Shown: positions 46,110 to 57,553, counted from the stretch's first letter. The stretch: DNA of 64,000 bases from Piliocolobus tephrosceles (GCF_002776525.5 NC_045438.1:146856095-146920094); one strand, 5' to 3'. The notes: generated by a model not told the origin, from the sequence alone. Translations and numbers: made by a program.

Positions 46110-48756
46110 GGTTCAGTTCCAGCTGATTTTATTTCCTTCTCAAAAAAAGTTATTTACAGAAGGTATATATCAACAATCTGACAGGCAGTGAACTTGACAT
46201 GATTAGCTGGCATGATTTTTTCTTTTTTTCCCCCAAACATTGTTTTTGTGGCCTTGAATTTTAAGACAAATATTCTACACGGCATATTGCACAGGATGGA
46301 TGGCAAAAAAAAGTTTAAAAACAAAACCCTTAACGGAACTGCCTTAAAAAGGCAGACGTCCTAGTGCCTGTCATGTTATATTAAACATACATACACACAA
46401 TCTTTTTGCTTATTATAATACAGACTTAAATGTACAAAGATGTTTTCCACTTTTTTCAATTTTTAAACACAACAGCTATAAACCTGAACACATATGCTAT
46501 CATCATGCCATAAGACTAAAACAATTATATTTAGCGACGAGTAGAAAGGATTAAATAGTCAAATACAAGAATGAAAAACGCAGTACATAGTGTCGCGAAC
46601 TCAAATCGGCATTTAGATAGATCCAGTGGTTTAAACGGCACGTTTTTGCTTATAAAAAAAGTGCAAAAAAGATGTGGTTTACGAGTTAAAGCTACAGAAT
46701 CCCTTTTTGCTGTAAATGCACCAGTTTTAAAGCCTCTGGACAGAGCAGTATTTCTTTTAAAACTTTGTTTTTCTTAAAAGCTTACAGTGTTTGGCTAATT
46801 CTCATCCCCTTTTTAAAAGACGGGGATCGGAGGGTGGACACTGGTGGCGGGTTAAGGGATACTGTCACTTTAAGAAGCCTGCAGATTGAAGTGTAAACAT
46901 GGAGAAATTAGGGGCTGATTTTTTAAACTGTGTGAGATATTAACCAGCCGCCCTGTTATAAAATCAGGAAATCCAAACAGCGATTTACACCGATTAACAC
47001 CCCCTTTATATATTTTTTACAAAAATACACTGAGAAAATAATCAAACGTTTTCATCTCTCTTGTCTTTTTTTTTTGTTTTTTTAAAAGTGTCAAAAGTCT
47101 ACATTTAAATATAAAAAATTAAAAGTTAAAACTCTAGCCCTTCAGTGAAGGAGACGTAAAATGGCGTGGGTAACAACAACTACCAAAAAAAAGAAAAAAG
47201 AAAAAAGAAAGAAAGAAAAAAGGAAAAGAAAAGGAAGGAATAAAGAAATAAAGCAGGTAAAAAGAAAGGAAAGGAAAAAAAGGGACAAAAGCAAAAAAAG
47301 TTTGGCCAGTATAAATACGTCCACATATAAAATGGCATCTGATTACATTTACAAGGAAAAAGAAATACGAGGATGGAGCATCGGTGAAGGAAAAAAACAC
47401 GTCTTCTCATTTACACCTATAAGGAATAAACACACACACTGAGAAAAAATTTGGTCCTGAATTGTTTTTTTAAAGTCCAGCACAGATTTGAGTTGCGTTT
47501 GAATCCTTTAGAGAGTTAAGAATGAAAAAAAGCTGGTGATAATTTCGTTGTAGGAATCAAACATAGCGCCATCTATCTGCTTTTTATATTATCCTACACT
47601 ATTTTAAAAACTGCTCAACAGTCTTATACAGAAATCTTTAAAAGATAGACAGGATAACATGCTATATTAACCCCACCATTGAAATAATCCAACACCATCA
47701 CGATTCCGATTAAGAGAAGAAAAAAACCTTTTTTTTTTCCTTTTTTTTTTTTTTTTTTTTCCCGAAACCACTCGCCTTCCACTGACTGCCCCTGTACCAC
47801 ATCAAACAGTCTCCTCTCCTCCACGCCTCCGGGGTCTGGGAAGTCTCACCTCACTGATTTCACGTAGAAGGAAGGCGGAGGACCAGCAGCCGCCGCTGCC
47901 TGCTCCCCAACGCGCAAATCCATTTCAGTTTGACCGTGAACCCCCTTCCAGTTCGTGTCCTTCTCCGCCCTCGCCCCTAGCTCCCGCTGCTGCGCTTCCA
48001 ACGGGGTTCTCGGGTCATTTCCTAGCGCAGGTCACTCTGGCTGGCCTCCTCCCCTCAACATCTCCTCCTCCGGCTGCAGAGGGGGCAGGGGGAAAAGAAA
48101 GAGAGAGAAAAAAAAAAAAAAGCCCCAAACGGGAATTCGCCTGCGTGGAGTCTCTCAGTCCCGGCGCTCCCCCAAAACATCTGCCATCGGCCAAATTCGT
48201 CACCCCGGAACCTTCTGTCTTCATCAGGCGTTTAAAAAGGGGGGAGGGGAGGGGAGCGCTGGGTTATCCCCTTCTTTCTTGACCAAGAAGCAAAATAAAA
48301 CAAAACCAAGGTGGTGATGCAGGAACGGGGAGATTCCTTCAGTCTCTAGAAAACTAACTCGGTTTCTTGCTGGGGGTGCAGACAAGTCCGGAAGCTCTTT
48401 GGAAGGGGAGGGGGTCTCTTCAAGCAAAGGGGAGGAAACTCGAAGTCGCTTTTTTTTTTCCATCAACAACAACATCAATAACAACAATAACAGGTCGCCC
48501 CTGTCTACCCTCTGCCTCCTCCGCGTCCCTCCGGCTGGGCAGTGTGTCCCCGGCCCGGGAAGGTGGGGGATGGGAGCGCGGGTCCAAAACGCCGCCGCGC
48601 TCCTTTCCGACGACGGGAACGCGGTCGAAGCCAGCCCTGCTCATTTTTTTTTTTCTTTTTTCCCTTTTCTCTTTCAACTCTTCGTCTGTCCTTTTCGTTT
48701 TGTTTTTTTTTTTTTCTCCTCTCCTACCCCCGGCGCTCCCCCTGCCTGCGCGCCCT
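46110..48756 (-). other. SOX4: SOX4 3' UTR
   Basis: From the TGA to the predicted cleavage site, about 2.65 kb, in keeping with the long 3' UTR known for SOX4 mRNA. It is AU-rich away from the coding end and contains a 22-base A run on the transcript (plus-strand T run ending at 47760) and A-rich low-complexity stretches around 47185-47300. No further AATAAA is visible between the stop codon and 46133. Small frames here are not credible genes. Confidence 0.8.
46128..46133 (-). other. SOX4: SOX4 poly(A) signal
   Basis: AATAAA on the minus strand, followed 15-25 bases on by the expected cleavage zone (about 46100-46118) and then a U/GU-rich stretch (ttttgtcgttattatg). Confidence 0.8.
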
Positions 48757-50187
48757 TCAGTAGGTGAAAACCAGGTTGGAGATGCTGGACTCGAGCCAGT
48801 CTCCCGAGATCATCTCGCTCACCTCGGGCGTGCAGTAGTCCGGGAACTCGAAGTGCGAGCCGGAGCCGGGCTCGAAGTTAAAATCCAGGTCCCGGTCGAG
48901 CGCCGACGACGAGCTGAAGCTGCCCAGGGACATGCTCTCAAAGTTTGAGCTGGGGTTCAGGTCGAGCAGGTCGTCTTCGAACTCGTCGTCGGAGGACGAG
49001 GAGCCCGAGGAGGAGGAAGAGGAGGAGTGGGACGAGGCCGAGGAGGACGCGTGCGAGGGCGCGCTGGACGGGGCGGGCGAGGCGGCGCGCAGGCTGGCGT
49101 AGCCGCGGTGGTCGGCGGGCGAGCGGCCGGCGGCGGGGGACGAGGCAGCGCTGCTGCGGCCGCTCAGGCTTGGCGCGTCGGGCGAGCAGCCCGCGCCCTC
49201 CTCCTCGTACAAGCCCAGGGGGTCGCTAGGGTCGGCTCCCGCGCCCACGCCGCCCACGGGCGACGACGACGTGCCCAGGCCGCCGAACAGGTAGACGCGC
49301 TTCACCTTCTTCTCCGCCAGGTGCTTGCCCGGGGCCGCGAGCGCTGCGGAAGCTGAGGCCGCCGAGGAGGCGGAGGCCGAGGCGCTGGGAGTCCGCGCCT
49401 TGTACAGCGAGTGGTGGTCGGCGGCGGCGCCCAGGGGCAGCAGGGCGGCGGCCCCCGCCTGTTCGGCGGCAAAGGAGGAGCCGGCGGCGGCAGCCGCTGC
49501 TTTCCCGCCGCCGCCGCCGCCGCCTGCCAGGATGAGCTTGGCGTGCGGTTTGTTGACCCCGCCGCCCGCGCCGCCAGCCACTTTGGAGCCGCAGCTCTTT
49601 TTCTGCGCCGGTTTGGAGTTGGCGCCGCCGCCACTCGCACCGCCGCCTCCTCCCCCCGCGTTGCTGCTCCCGCCGCCGCCGCCGCCCCCATGGCCGCCCC
49701 CGCCGCTGCCACCGACCTTGTCTCCCTTCTCCCCTGGCTTGGAGGAGGCGGCGGCCGAGGAGCTGGAGTTGGCGTTGCCGGACTTCACCTTCTTCCTGGG
49801 CCGGTACTTGTAGTCGGGGTAGTCAGCCATGTGCTTGAGGCGCAGCCGCTCCGCCTCTCGAATGAAAGGGATCTTGTCGCTGTCTTTGAGCAGCTTCCAG
49901 CGTTTGCCCAGCCGCTTGGAGATCTCGGCGTTGTGCATGTCGGGCGACTGCTCCATGATCTTGCGCCGCTCGATCTGCGACCACACCATGAAGGCGTTCA
50001 TGGGCCGCTTGATGTGCCCACTCGGGGTCTTGCACCAGCTCGGGTCGTCGGCCTTGCCGCCCGTGGAGGCGGTGGAGCCGGGCGTGGGGGAGGAGGCGAT
50101 GCCCAGCTCGAGGCCGGCGCCCGAGTCCGAGCTCTCGCCGGCCAGCAACGCTTCCGTGTTCTCGGCATTGTTGGTTTGCTGCACCAT
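48757..50187 (-). CDS. SOX4: SOX4, SoxC transcription factor
   Basis: Single-exon gene for the SoxC HMG-box activator SOX4, a nuclear protein that binds AACAAT-type sites and acts in heart, lymphocyte and neural development. The frame gives 476 residues (human about 474). The HMG box is at residues 59-127 (49807-50013), with the RPMNAFMVWS start and a basic tail, RPRKKVK. Then come a Gly-rich region (about 159-228, several poly-Gly runs), poly-Ala (230-235), Ala/Ser stretches, a Ser run (382-399) and an acidic patch (DDEFEDDLLDL, 400-410). The conserved SoxC transactivation tail occupies the last ~33 residues, ending in NLVFTY. The start is the ATG at 50185-50187 in a strong context (GGGGCCATGG); eight upstream codons stay open but begin with GTG, so they are not used. 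It is the only functional protein gene in the window. Confidence 0.99.
   Translation of the reverse strand: MVQQTNNAENTEALLAGESSDSGAGLELGIASSPTPGSTASTGGKADDPSWCKTPSGHIKRPMNAFMVWSQIERRKIMEQSPDMHNAEISKRLGKRWKLLKDSDKIPFIREAERLRLKHMADYPDYKYRPRKKVKSGNANSSSSAAASSKPGEKGDKVGGSGGGGHGGGGGGGSSNAGGGGGGASGGGANSKPAQKKSCGSKVAGGAGGGVNKPHAKLILAGGGGGGGKAAAAAAGSSFAAEQAGAAALLPLGAAADHHSLYKARTPSASASASSAASASAALAAPGKHLAEKKVKRVYLFGGLGTSSSPVGGVGAGADPSDPLGLYEEEGAGCSPDAPSLSGRSSAASSPAAGRSPADHRGYASLRAASPAPSSAPSHASSSASSHSSSSSSSGSSSSDDEFEDDLLDLNPSSNFESMSLGSFSSSSALDRDLDFNFEPGSGSHFEFPDYCTPEVSEMISGDWLESSISNLVFTY
49807..50013 (-). other. SOX4: SOX4 HMG-box coding segment
   Basis: Residues 59-127: three-helix minor-groove DNA-binding domain, from HIKRPMNAFMVWSQ to the YKYRP end, complete and with no substitution at the signature positions I can recall. 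Confidence 0.97.
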
Positions 50188-50645
50188 GGCCCCGGCTCGG
50201 CGGGCGCCCACGCGCGCTCACACCCTCGCGGCGGCCGCGGCGCGATCGCCGGGCCCTCCCGACTTCCCGGGCCGAGCACACGCCGAACGGGAAGACGCGC
50301 GCGGCGGCCGAACTGGCCCCTCAACTCCTCGCAGGGGCGGAGGTGGGCGAAGAGAGAAAAGTCCCCAAAAGATGCGGGGAAGGAGTTCTCCGCCTGTCGC
50401 AGAGGAGTTATAGTTCCCAGGCTGGAGAGTCTCTCCCTCTCTCTCGCTCTCTCACCGCGCTGCAGTTTGCTGTCTCTGGCTGAGTCTGGAGACCTTGCTA
50501 AAGTAGAGAGGAGTTTCTCGAATGCTGGTTGCTGAAGCTTCCAATACAAGTTTCTCGCGGCCTCCCAGGCAAGTCTTTTTTTTTTCTTTTTTTTTTTCTT
50601 TTTCCCTGAAGCAGTTGATTCCAGTTCACGAGCGCTCTCGGTAGC

Positions 50646-50660
50646 TCAGGAAAGCGACAT
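50646..50660 (-). other. Upstream ORF 2 in SOX4 leader (4 codons)
   Basis: ATG at 50660 followed by three codons and TGA; encodes MSLS. Minimal uORF about 460 bases before the SOX4 start. Confidence 0.55.
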
Positions 50661-50665
50661 AGTCT

Positions 50666-50812
50666 CTAGCACTTAGTCCCTCTCCTACAATGCAAAGCAA
50701 AAAAGACTCTGGCTCCAGGACTCTCTGTGGGCGGAATCGGCACTAAGGAGTTTGTGCAATTATTTTGTTGCAAGGTAGGAAGCCAAAAAGCCTGCATGCA
50801 ACAGACTGGCAT
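50666..50812 (-). other. Upstream ORF 1 in SOX4 leader (48 codons)
   Basis: ATG at 50810-50812, second in-frame ATG at 50797, stop at 50666. The 48-residue product begins MPVCCMQAFWLP and has no recognisable domain. It is real as an open frame; whether it is translated depends on the start site lying upstream, as predicted. Confidence 0.55.
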
Positions 50813-50959
50813 GAATAAATGTATGTTTCTCCCTCCCTTCTGCAAGAAGGGAGCTGGTAATGGCAAGAATTCCTCCAGTGCAGACTCTTAAAGAGCGTGC
50901 AAGAACTAGAGACCCGACAGCTAAACAGGCCTCTTCCCCTCACACACAGTTTCTCTTGC

Positions 50960-51110
50960 TGCAGCTTAGAGCAGACCCCAATTCCGCCTCGCGCCTCTTT
51001 ATCCTTTCACAGTCTTGGCTGCAGCCAATCAGCTGCTGTAACCAACGCTTCCTCATGCCAAACCCCTCCCCCGGGCTTCCCATTGGCTTGGAACCCGATG
51101 CAATAATAAT
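50960..51110 (-). promoter_or_regulatory. SOX4: Predicted SOX4 core promoter
   Basis: Reading the minus strand: an ATTGG/CCAAT box at 51082-51086 (CCAAT orientation), a GGGAGGGG GC-box-like run (about 51063-51072), a second CCAAT core at 51024-51028 (reverse orientation), then the TATA-like GATAAA at 50998-51003. Initiation would fall near 50970, giving a 5' leader length that fits the known transcript size. Confidence 0.6.
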
Positions 51111-51222
51111 CTCCGCGTGCAATGAGAAGCTCCAAATCTGACCTCATTCCAATTTACAGAGCTAACTTTTTAAAAGGGCTAGAAGTACAGCTGAGATTTC
51201 TGCTGCCTCTTTTTTCCTTTTG

Positions 51223-51281
51223 CTGTGTGTGTGTATGCGCGCGCGTGTGTGTGCGGGCGTGCGTGTGTGTACAGTGTGTGA
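51223..51281. repeat. Alternating purine-pyrimidine (GT/GC)n tract
   Basis: tgtgtgtgtgtatgcgcgcg and onward to gtgtgtgtacagtgtgtg; can form Z-DNA. It lies about 250 bases upstream of the predicted SOX4 start site. Confidence 0.9.
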
Positions 51282-52089
51282 AGAGGATGTTAATGCATGA
51301 AATTATTAAAGGGAGAGACGGAAATGTATTCTAACCATTATGTTAGATAACAAGGGACTTGGAAGGGGGCGGGGTAAGGGTGAAATACTGTAAATGGAAG
51401 CTTTCTGCTTAAAAGCCAAGTGATTATTTTTATTACTTCTTTTCAGCATTGGAATAAAGAATCAGCCTCTCGTGCAAAATCTGTTCCCCAGCCCTTTCTT
51501 AAAGCCAAAGCTGTAAAGGGGAAGAGAAAGCCACAACAATAAATCAATGGATATTGAAAACCATTAAGAAAGTGGTACCTAGACACCTGTCATCACAATT
51601 ATTTTAACAACTCTAGGTACAGCACAGATGTTGATGTATTGTGTAAATCCCTTCAGAACCATTTTTGTGCTGTTTGTGGAAGGCAGGGAAGACCTCTTTG
51701 CAATAATTGCTTACTCTCTTTACCAAATAGGGGTCAACTATGGTTATTTAATGATTTAAACTCCCTGTAAATCCTGCATAGCCCAAACAGAGGAGCTTTC
51801 CGTGAAACACATTAGGTAGTGCTCCATAATTACGTCAGTGGGCAAATTTCCAGAGTTTTGTATAGGATGTATAATGGTATGTAAAGGATGGAAATCGGTT
51901 TTACTTTCTAAAATATTTGTTTTCCCTGTTTTCAGAATTAAAGATTGCTTCACTCTCTTCCCTCTCCTCCTCCCAAAGCCATCTTCCTCCTTTCCTTCTT
52001 ATCTATTTCCTCTTGTTGTTACTTGAATCGAAGGGAACTGAAAAACCAAGGCAAAGAGAAACTGTAGAAGGAGGTGATAACTGGTAGCA
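51282..52089. other. SOX4 proximal upstream flank
   Basis: Repeat-free, AT-leaning DNA with short homopolymers. No gene recognised; regulatory content plausible but unproven. Confidence 0.5.
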
Positions 52090-52300
52090 GAAGAGAGTAG
52101 GGCCTCCGGATTCATAGTACACCTGGCTGCTAATCCTTCTTACTGGTTTTTAACTATGGGGATGTGGCCAAGTCTCAGTTTTCCTCATCTATTATATGGG
52201 GGAGCTACTTCATAGAGGGTTGTTGTGAGGGGTCAAATAATTTGTGACTATAAAGCACCTGATGTATTGTAAGCCCTCAATGAATACTAATACCTTCCTT
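52090..52300 (+). mobile_element. MIR SINE
   Basis: 'tctcagttttcctcatctat', 'agggttgttgtgaggggtca' and 'gtaagccctcaatgaatact' give the MIR 3' half in order. Confidence 0.85.
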
Positions 52301-52394
52301 TCTAACTCAAATGCCAGACACGCTCCTAGTAAAAGCTGCATGTTGTTCAAGAGACTTAACACAGAATAGCCACTGATGTAAACAAGTAATAACA

Positions 52395-52698
52395 GGCCAG
52401 GCGCGGTGGCTCACGCCTGTAATCCCAGCACTTTGGGAGGCTAAGGTGGGTGGATCACTTGAGGTCAGGAGTTCGAGACCAGCCTGGTCAACGTGGTGAA
52501 ACCCTGTCTCTACTAAAAATAAAAAAATAAAAAAATTAGCTGGGCCAGGATGCATGTGCCTGTAATTCCAGCTACTCGAGAGGCTGAGGTGGGAGAATTG
52601 CTTGAACCCAGAAGGTTGCAGTGAGCTAAGATTGAGCCACTGCACTCCAGTGGGTGATAGAGTGTGACTCTGTCTCAAAAAAATAATAATAATAATAA
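52395..52698 (+). mobile_element. Alu (S-like), only Alu near SOX4
   Basis: Full-length Alu with a small right-arm deletion and an (AAT)n tail; the single Alu between 42.5 and 59.1 kb. Confidence 0.94.
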
Positions 52699-55110
52699 TC
52701 ACAGATCATTGATGTGAACCATACAAGGACAATAGTGGCAACCCTGCCATTCCATTGATTTTAAAAGAAAGGAACTCCATGAAGAACACTAAGAAGAATG
52801 TGGCAAAGAAAGGATGCCAAGGTATTCAAAAGAAATGTTGGCCACAGAAATTACTTGTTTTCCAACGTCTGAAAATTAGAATTGTAGTAAAAATCAGCTT
52901 TCCTAACACTATAATAGGAAACTAATATTCTTCAGGCCAACCATAAATGGTTAGGTAAGATCAATCCAAAATAATTAAGTCAGCTTTTGATTCAGATTAA
53001 ACTAGTGCTGGGTAGTAAATTTCTATTTATCTTGTCAAACTTTTAAAGTATGTAGGCTGGCAATAGGCCCAGGTTGTCAGACTTAGAATTTTACTGGAAA
53101 GAACACCCTCTGTAGCCATCTGACTGGCTCTGTAAGGATCAACCACAAGCAAAACTGTTTTTGTGGGTAATAATTTTTGACCATTAGCTACTTGTATTAT
53201 ATACTTTTTTTTTTTTTTAATGAGAAACAAATCCTTAAAAAAAGAAAAACCCAAACCAAAAACACACGGGTACTTTTTCTGCATAACAGTGTTACTGTGT
53301 TATAAACTTCATGTTATCTGCTGTGCATAGAAACACATCCTTAAATGTTACCAATCTGACAAAAATAATTATTTTAAGAGGGTTATCATCTATAAGATCA
53401 ATATTTTCACTAGGATAAAAAAGAATATATTTATTTTTGGATTTGTACTGACTAATGATTTGAGGGTGTAGCTAGTTTGATAATTCAGTTGAGTGTCAAT
53501 ATTATTGATTATATTTCTAAGTCATTTATGCTTCCATCATCAAATATGATGGGGAAGAGTGGAAATTAAAGCAGTCATGTTTCTGCTTAAAACACACGGA
53601 TTTTTTAAAGGGTGTACTAAATCATAAGCCACTGGCCTCATTCTTTTGTTACATGTATTTTCTGTATTTCAACAAATCCAACAAATTTCAAGACACACCA
53701 TTATATTACATTCTACCAAGGAAGAAGAACTGCCAGTGAAACTGTGATATCCCCCTAGATGTAGGATGCCTCCTTATTTCAGAAGAGTTGAAATGAAAAG
53801 AAAAATTTCCTCTTAGACTTGATGAAATATGGTATTAGTAACTTCCATTGACTTTATAAGATGATTACTGTATATATATATTTAATATTACACAAGTGCT
53901 TAGACTTCTGAAATAGATCTGTTATAATGAGTTAGTTCTCTTACAATGTAAGAAAACATATGACAAATGCCCTTTTATTAAAGTCCCCTTTGTGACCAAG
54001 TAAGTGTGTGCACACTGGAATGTATTGGACCTCTCAATACCAAATAATGAGAAAAGATTTCTCCCTTCTAATTCCCTAACTTCATATGCTCTGTAATCAG
54101 TTCTCCATTACTGACATTTTGTTCCCAAAATACCAGATATTTGGTGGCCCCTACTAAATCAGTACTCAGTGTTCCCTCTGCTGGCTTTGCAGTACATGAA
54201 GTAATTCTTAATGCTACTACTCTTTTAGCTCTATGAAGAGAAAGCCAAGATAATTTTGCAGAAAAAAAAGTCCTGGTTTAGAATAATAAACTGTCTTTAT
54301 TAGCAATGATGTTAGACATTTCAAATTTTGAATTAGGTATTTTATTTTATTCCCTTAAATGATGGAATTCCATTTGAGATGTAAGTGTAATATCTGCTAA
54401 TGCATTTCTTCTGCTCTCACACATCTACACAACAGAAAATCTCACATCCATATAATTATGGGGCACAGATGACATAAGATTCTATTCCACTGCTTAATAT
54501 ATTCCTTTGGCATGGAGGGAGGGACCTGAATGGAAATTCGTTTAACAAATCTGGATTTGCACTGATTTGCAAGATTTTGCCTTGCCTTGGTTACAGAAAC
54601 TATGACTGTAGGAGCTAGTCAGACCTGACAAGTATTCAGTTCAAATAAAATAAAGAGGAGGAAAAACTGTATAGTTGTTGCTTTACCTGACAAGGAAGAA
54701 GCCCTGGGAAATCTGATGCATTGGCCTTTGTCAACTGAAAGGTGCCAGTATTTTTGGTTCCACACTTTATGGAAAAGAAGCCTCCATATGAGACTGATTT
54801 ACTTCTCAGTCAGGTACACAAGCATAACTTGCACTTCATCCTTTTGGGTTGATGACATTGCATTGTAACTGGACTCAGCACAGAATGGGGGTGAGGGGGT
54901 GGTGGTGCGTGCATTGAAAAATAATATATGGAAATAACTCATATTTGCAAAATATCAAAATAGGATTCTGGGGTAAATGAAACCTAGGATTTATGTTTAC
55001 CGGTAGAATAAGCTAAGAGTTAAGAAACCTGCATTTCTAACAATTTTACTATTTTCCTGTCATAACCAGTGACTAGCACACAGCTTAAGCTGTTCATGCC
55101 AGTGCCAACT
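52699..55110. other. SOX4 upstream flank, repeat-poor
   Basis: No gene, Alu or L1. AT-rich. Candidate CTCF-like core at 54171-54184. Other conserved elements cannot be identified without alignment. Confidence 0.5.
54171..54184 (-). promoter_or_regulatory. CTCF-like core motif (weak)
   Basis: Minus strand reads CCAGCAGAGGGAAC, one change from the CTCF core CCASYAGRKGGCRS at the C before the last two positions. A single motif match; low weight. Confidence 0.25.
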
Positions 55111-56055
55111 CATTATTCCTTTCCTCTCGATTTTTTCATTAAAGCAAGCAGAAGACGAATGTTTGCAGAGCCACGTAGATTGCAAGCATGAACACAGGCT
55201 TCTGCTTCACTTCCAGAGGCAGAAGCATGGCACCCGGGAACAGCCTGTCTGCAGCCAGCCGGCTCCCAATCTGGGGAGAAGCAGCCGCCAGGTGGCATCG
55301 CTGAGCCTCCCTGCGCCCGCGAGGCGAGGTGGGAAATCGTGGGGACAGTCAGTTTTCTTTCTTCTCCCCCTTCCTCCTCTCCCGAACCCCTACCACTCCC
55401 TACCACTGTACCTTCTTAAGTTAGAGGCTTAAATGCTCAACGAATAATAGGGTATGTCGATGAATTGTGATTTTTTTTCATAAATCAAAGTTTAGGGCAA
55501 CCACCCGCTGCCTCCTGCTCACTTATCAGGAGCTCCTGGTGACCGGGGAAGCCTAGACCAGCCTCCTGTCTGGATCAGGTAACCCAAGTCGGGGGGATTA
55601 TCAATTTCCGTTTCCCTGTCTTCTTGCTAAAGTGAATGCAGTTTCTCCGGCTTCGGAGAGCGGCTGCAGAGAAACGGCGCGCCTTACTTAAGGACGCCAG
55701 TGCAAAGGCCACCCCCTACTCAAAAAAAAGAAAAAAAAAAAAAAAAAAAGAAAAAGAAACAGAGGTTTCCTTCAGGCAGAACGCCTTTCGGAGAGCAGCG
55801 ACTCGGTCTCGCAGGCACGGCGCTCTCCCTGGCTTAAGCTCGCCGAGGATTAATGGTGCTCAGCCTCGCTCCGCCGCGGCTGCCGAGCCTCTCCTTTCGC
55901 TTACAGTTAGAGGGAGGACATAAATTGGAATCGACTCAGACTGTGCTTTCTGGAGGAAAGTCCTTCCTACTGTAAACATGTTTCAGGTGATCCTGTCAGC
56001 AGCATTTTAACACCCGTCTTCCATTTAGGTTTTACGACCGGGGAAGGAGCTGAAG

Positions 56056-56102
56056 ACACGCGCGCGCGCGCACACACACACACAAACGCGCGCGCACACG
56101 CA
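56056..56102. repeat. Alternating (CG)n(CA)n(CG)n tract
   Basis: acacgcgcgcgcgcgcacac then cacaaacgcgcgcgcacacg; among the most favourable Z-DNA sequences. Confidence 0.93.
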
Positions 56103-56177
56103 ACCCAAGCGAGGACACCTCCCGCACCCTCGCGGGCTCCCAGTCCTTTGAATTTGCAACCGATCGCGGACGGTCGA

Positions 56178-56188
56178 GGGGGGGGGGG
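56178..56188 (+). repeat. G11 run
   Basis: Uninterrupted run of 11 G in the CpG-rich block. Confidence 0.95.
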
Positions 56189-57553
56189 TCGTTTCCTGGG
56201 CGCTTGGCTCCGCCGTCCTCCTACCCCCATCCCCTGGCCCTTGGAGATGCTATCCAGTTCCATCAATGACCAGAACTGACAGCCACTTGGCCCCTGCTCT
56301 CTTGGGTGCCCAGCATCCTTTGCTCTGGACGACTAAATGCTCTCTGTGAGCCTTGCTTGGATGGTACGGTGCGCGCTGTGCGTGTGGGACCCACTCTTCG
56401 GCAGGCACACGACCTTCGTACACCGTTTGGGCAACCATCCACTTCATCCCCTCCCTGGACCCCGCAGGCTGAGGCCCAATTAAGAGCGCGGCTGCCTGGT
56501 CTCTTTCAGGAGGGCAGAGCAGGCTGTGCGTGCACGGCGCGCGGGGAGAGGAAAAGGGCTGAGAGCTGAGGGAAGTAGACAATTGGTTGCACCCCAGTCC
56601 TCAAGCGTCCCTACTCCGCGGATCACGGAGGGGCAGGCGTGCATTGGCGCTTCCCTCGATCCCTCGGTCGGCGGGGGCTCTCTGAATCTGCGAGGGCCAC
56701 GGAGGCGCCCAAGGGTGCCAGGCGCCCTTGTCAAGGGGCGCGCCCGACGCTCCAGATTCGGTCCCCAGCACCTGTGGGAGGCGGTTTCGGGTCTGAGAGA
56801 AGGGAACATATGGCAGGTAGTTAACAGGGAGAGGCTGCGCCCTGGGCGCAGTTACGAGGAAGCCAGGCTCTGCGGAAGGTCTCGGCTCGCTTTGTCCTCC
56901 TTGGATCAGCTGGTCTCTGCCTTTCCGCTGGCAGCTGCGACAGTCAGGCCCTGGCGCAAGCGTCCGGGTGGAGCTGCCTACTCTACCCGGGGTGGCGGGG
57001 GTGGGGGCGGCAAAACCACCCCAGTGGCCCCAGCAGGCGGTCTAGGTGGGGCACGCCCCACGGGCTTCCCACCCCCAACCCAACTGCCAGTTGTAGCAAT
57101 TACAGTTTTAGCCCCGTAGGGGAAAGCGGGTGATTTCGCTTTTGGAAAAACACTTCAACAAGAGCAACCCTAAGCCAGCGTTACAAGCCAGTTGACCTGC
57201 TATTGGAGGTTGTGCGAGGACGGGCTGGGTCGCGCGCGTCTGCCAGGGAGGGAAACCCGCTGGGGAGTGGGCAGAGGGAAGCAGAGCAAAATGTCAGATA
57301 ACAGAAAGAGGGGGAGGAGGAGGAAGAAAGGCGCTTGATTGCAAAGAGGGCAAGTGGGAAGGCACAGAGACCGCGTTGGCTGCCAAGTGACGCGGGTCAG
57401 GAGGAGAGGGAAGAGTGCGTGGCGGGCAGCGAGTATAGGACGCGCGGGCCCCCTCGCCAGGCAACCGATCTCCTTTCTGCCAGCCCTTCTCCTCCCGTGC
57501 TCCCGCCGTAGTCAGACATCACACTTGGCGCAGACAGCGTCGGGGGAACTCCT

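Larger units (their letters stand above)
48730..50700. promoter_or_regulatory. CpG island over SOX4
   Basis: Dense CpG across the whole coding region and the proximal leader, with the highest density between about 49000 and 50320. It explains the very long open frames seen on the opposite strand here. Confidence 0.9.
50188..50970 (-). other. SOX4: SOX4 5' leader (predicted)
   Basis: About 780 bases between the predicted start site and the ATG. CpG- and purine-rich near the gene, with A/G-rich runs near 50575-50605. Every CAT on the plus strand was checked: it contains AUGs only at 50812, 50797 (same frame) and 50660, giving two short upstream ORFs, neither of which overlaps the SOX4 start. 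Confidence 0.65.

Noticed and set aside
47161..47442. Lysine-rich frame in the SOX4 3' UTR
   Set aside because: A-rich low-complexity sequence on the antisense strand of an untranslated region.
50188..50211. Eight-residue N-terminal extension of SOX4
   Set aside because: The extension would start with GTG; the ATG at 50185-50187 has a strong initiation context and matches the known N-terminus (MVQQTNN).
49411..50535. Long plus-strand open frames antisense to SOX4 (374, 162 and 194 codons)
   Set aside because: They mirror the GC-rich, stop-poor SOX4 coding region; no domains, compositionally biased, and the gene on the other strand fully explains them.
49998..50549. 183-codon frame overlapping the SOX4 start on the same strand
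   Set aside because: It begins with TTG and contains no ATG before the SOX4 start, so it is not an AUG-initiated overlapping uORF.
50566..50615. Plus-strand polypyrimidine tract followed by CAG, resembling a 3' splice site
   Set aside because: T-rich runs are common here and there is no supporting exon or branch point; antisense splicing cannot be claimed.
50743..50943. Another leader frame of 66 codons
   Set aside because: Starts at GTG with no AUG; not a credible uORF.
56526..57119. 197-codon frame in the upstream CpG block
   Set aside because: Starts with GTG, arginine/glycine-rich GC-driven composition, no domain; better explained by a stop-poor CpG-rich region.
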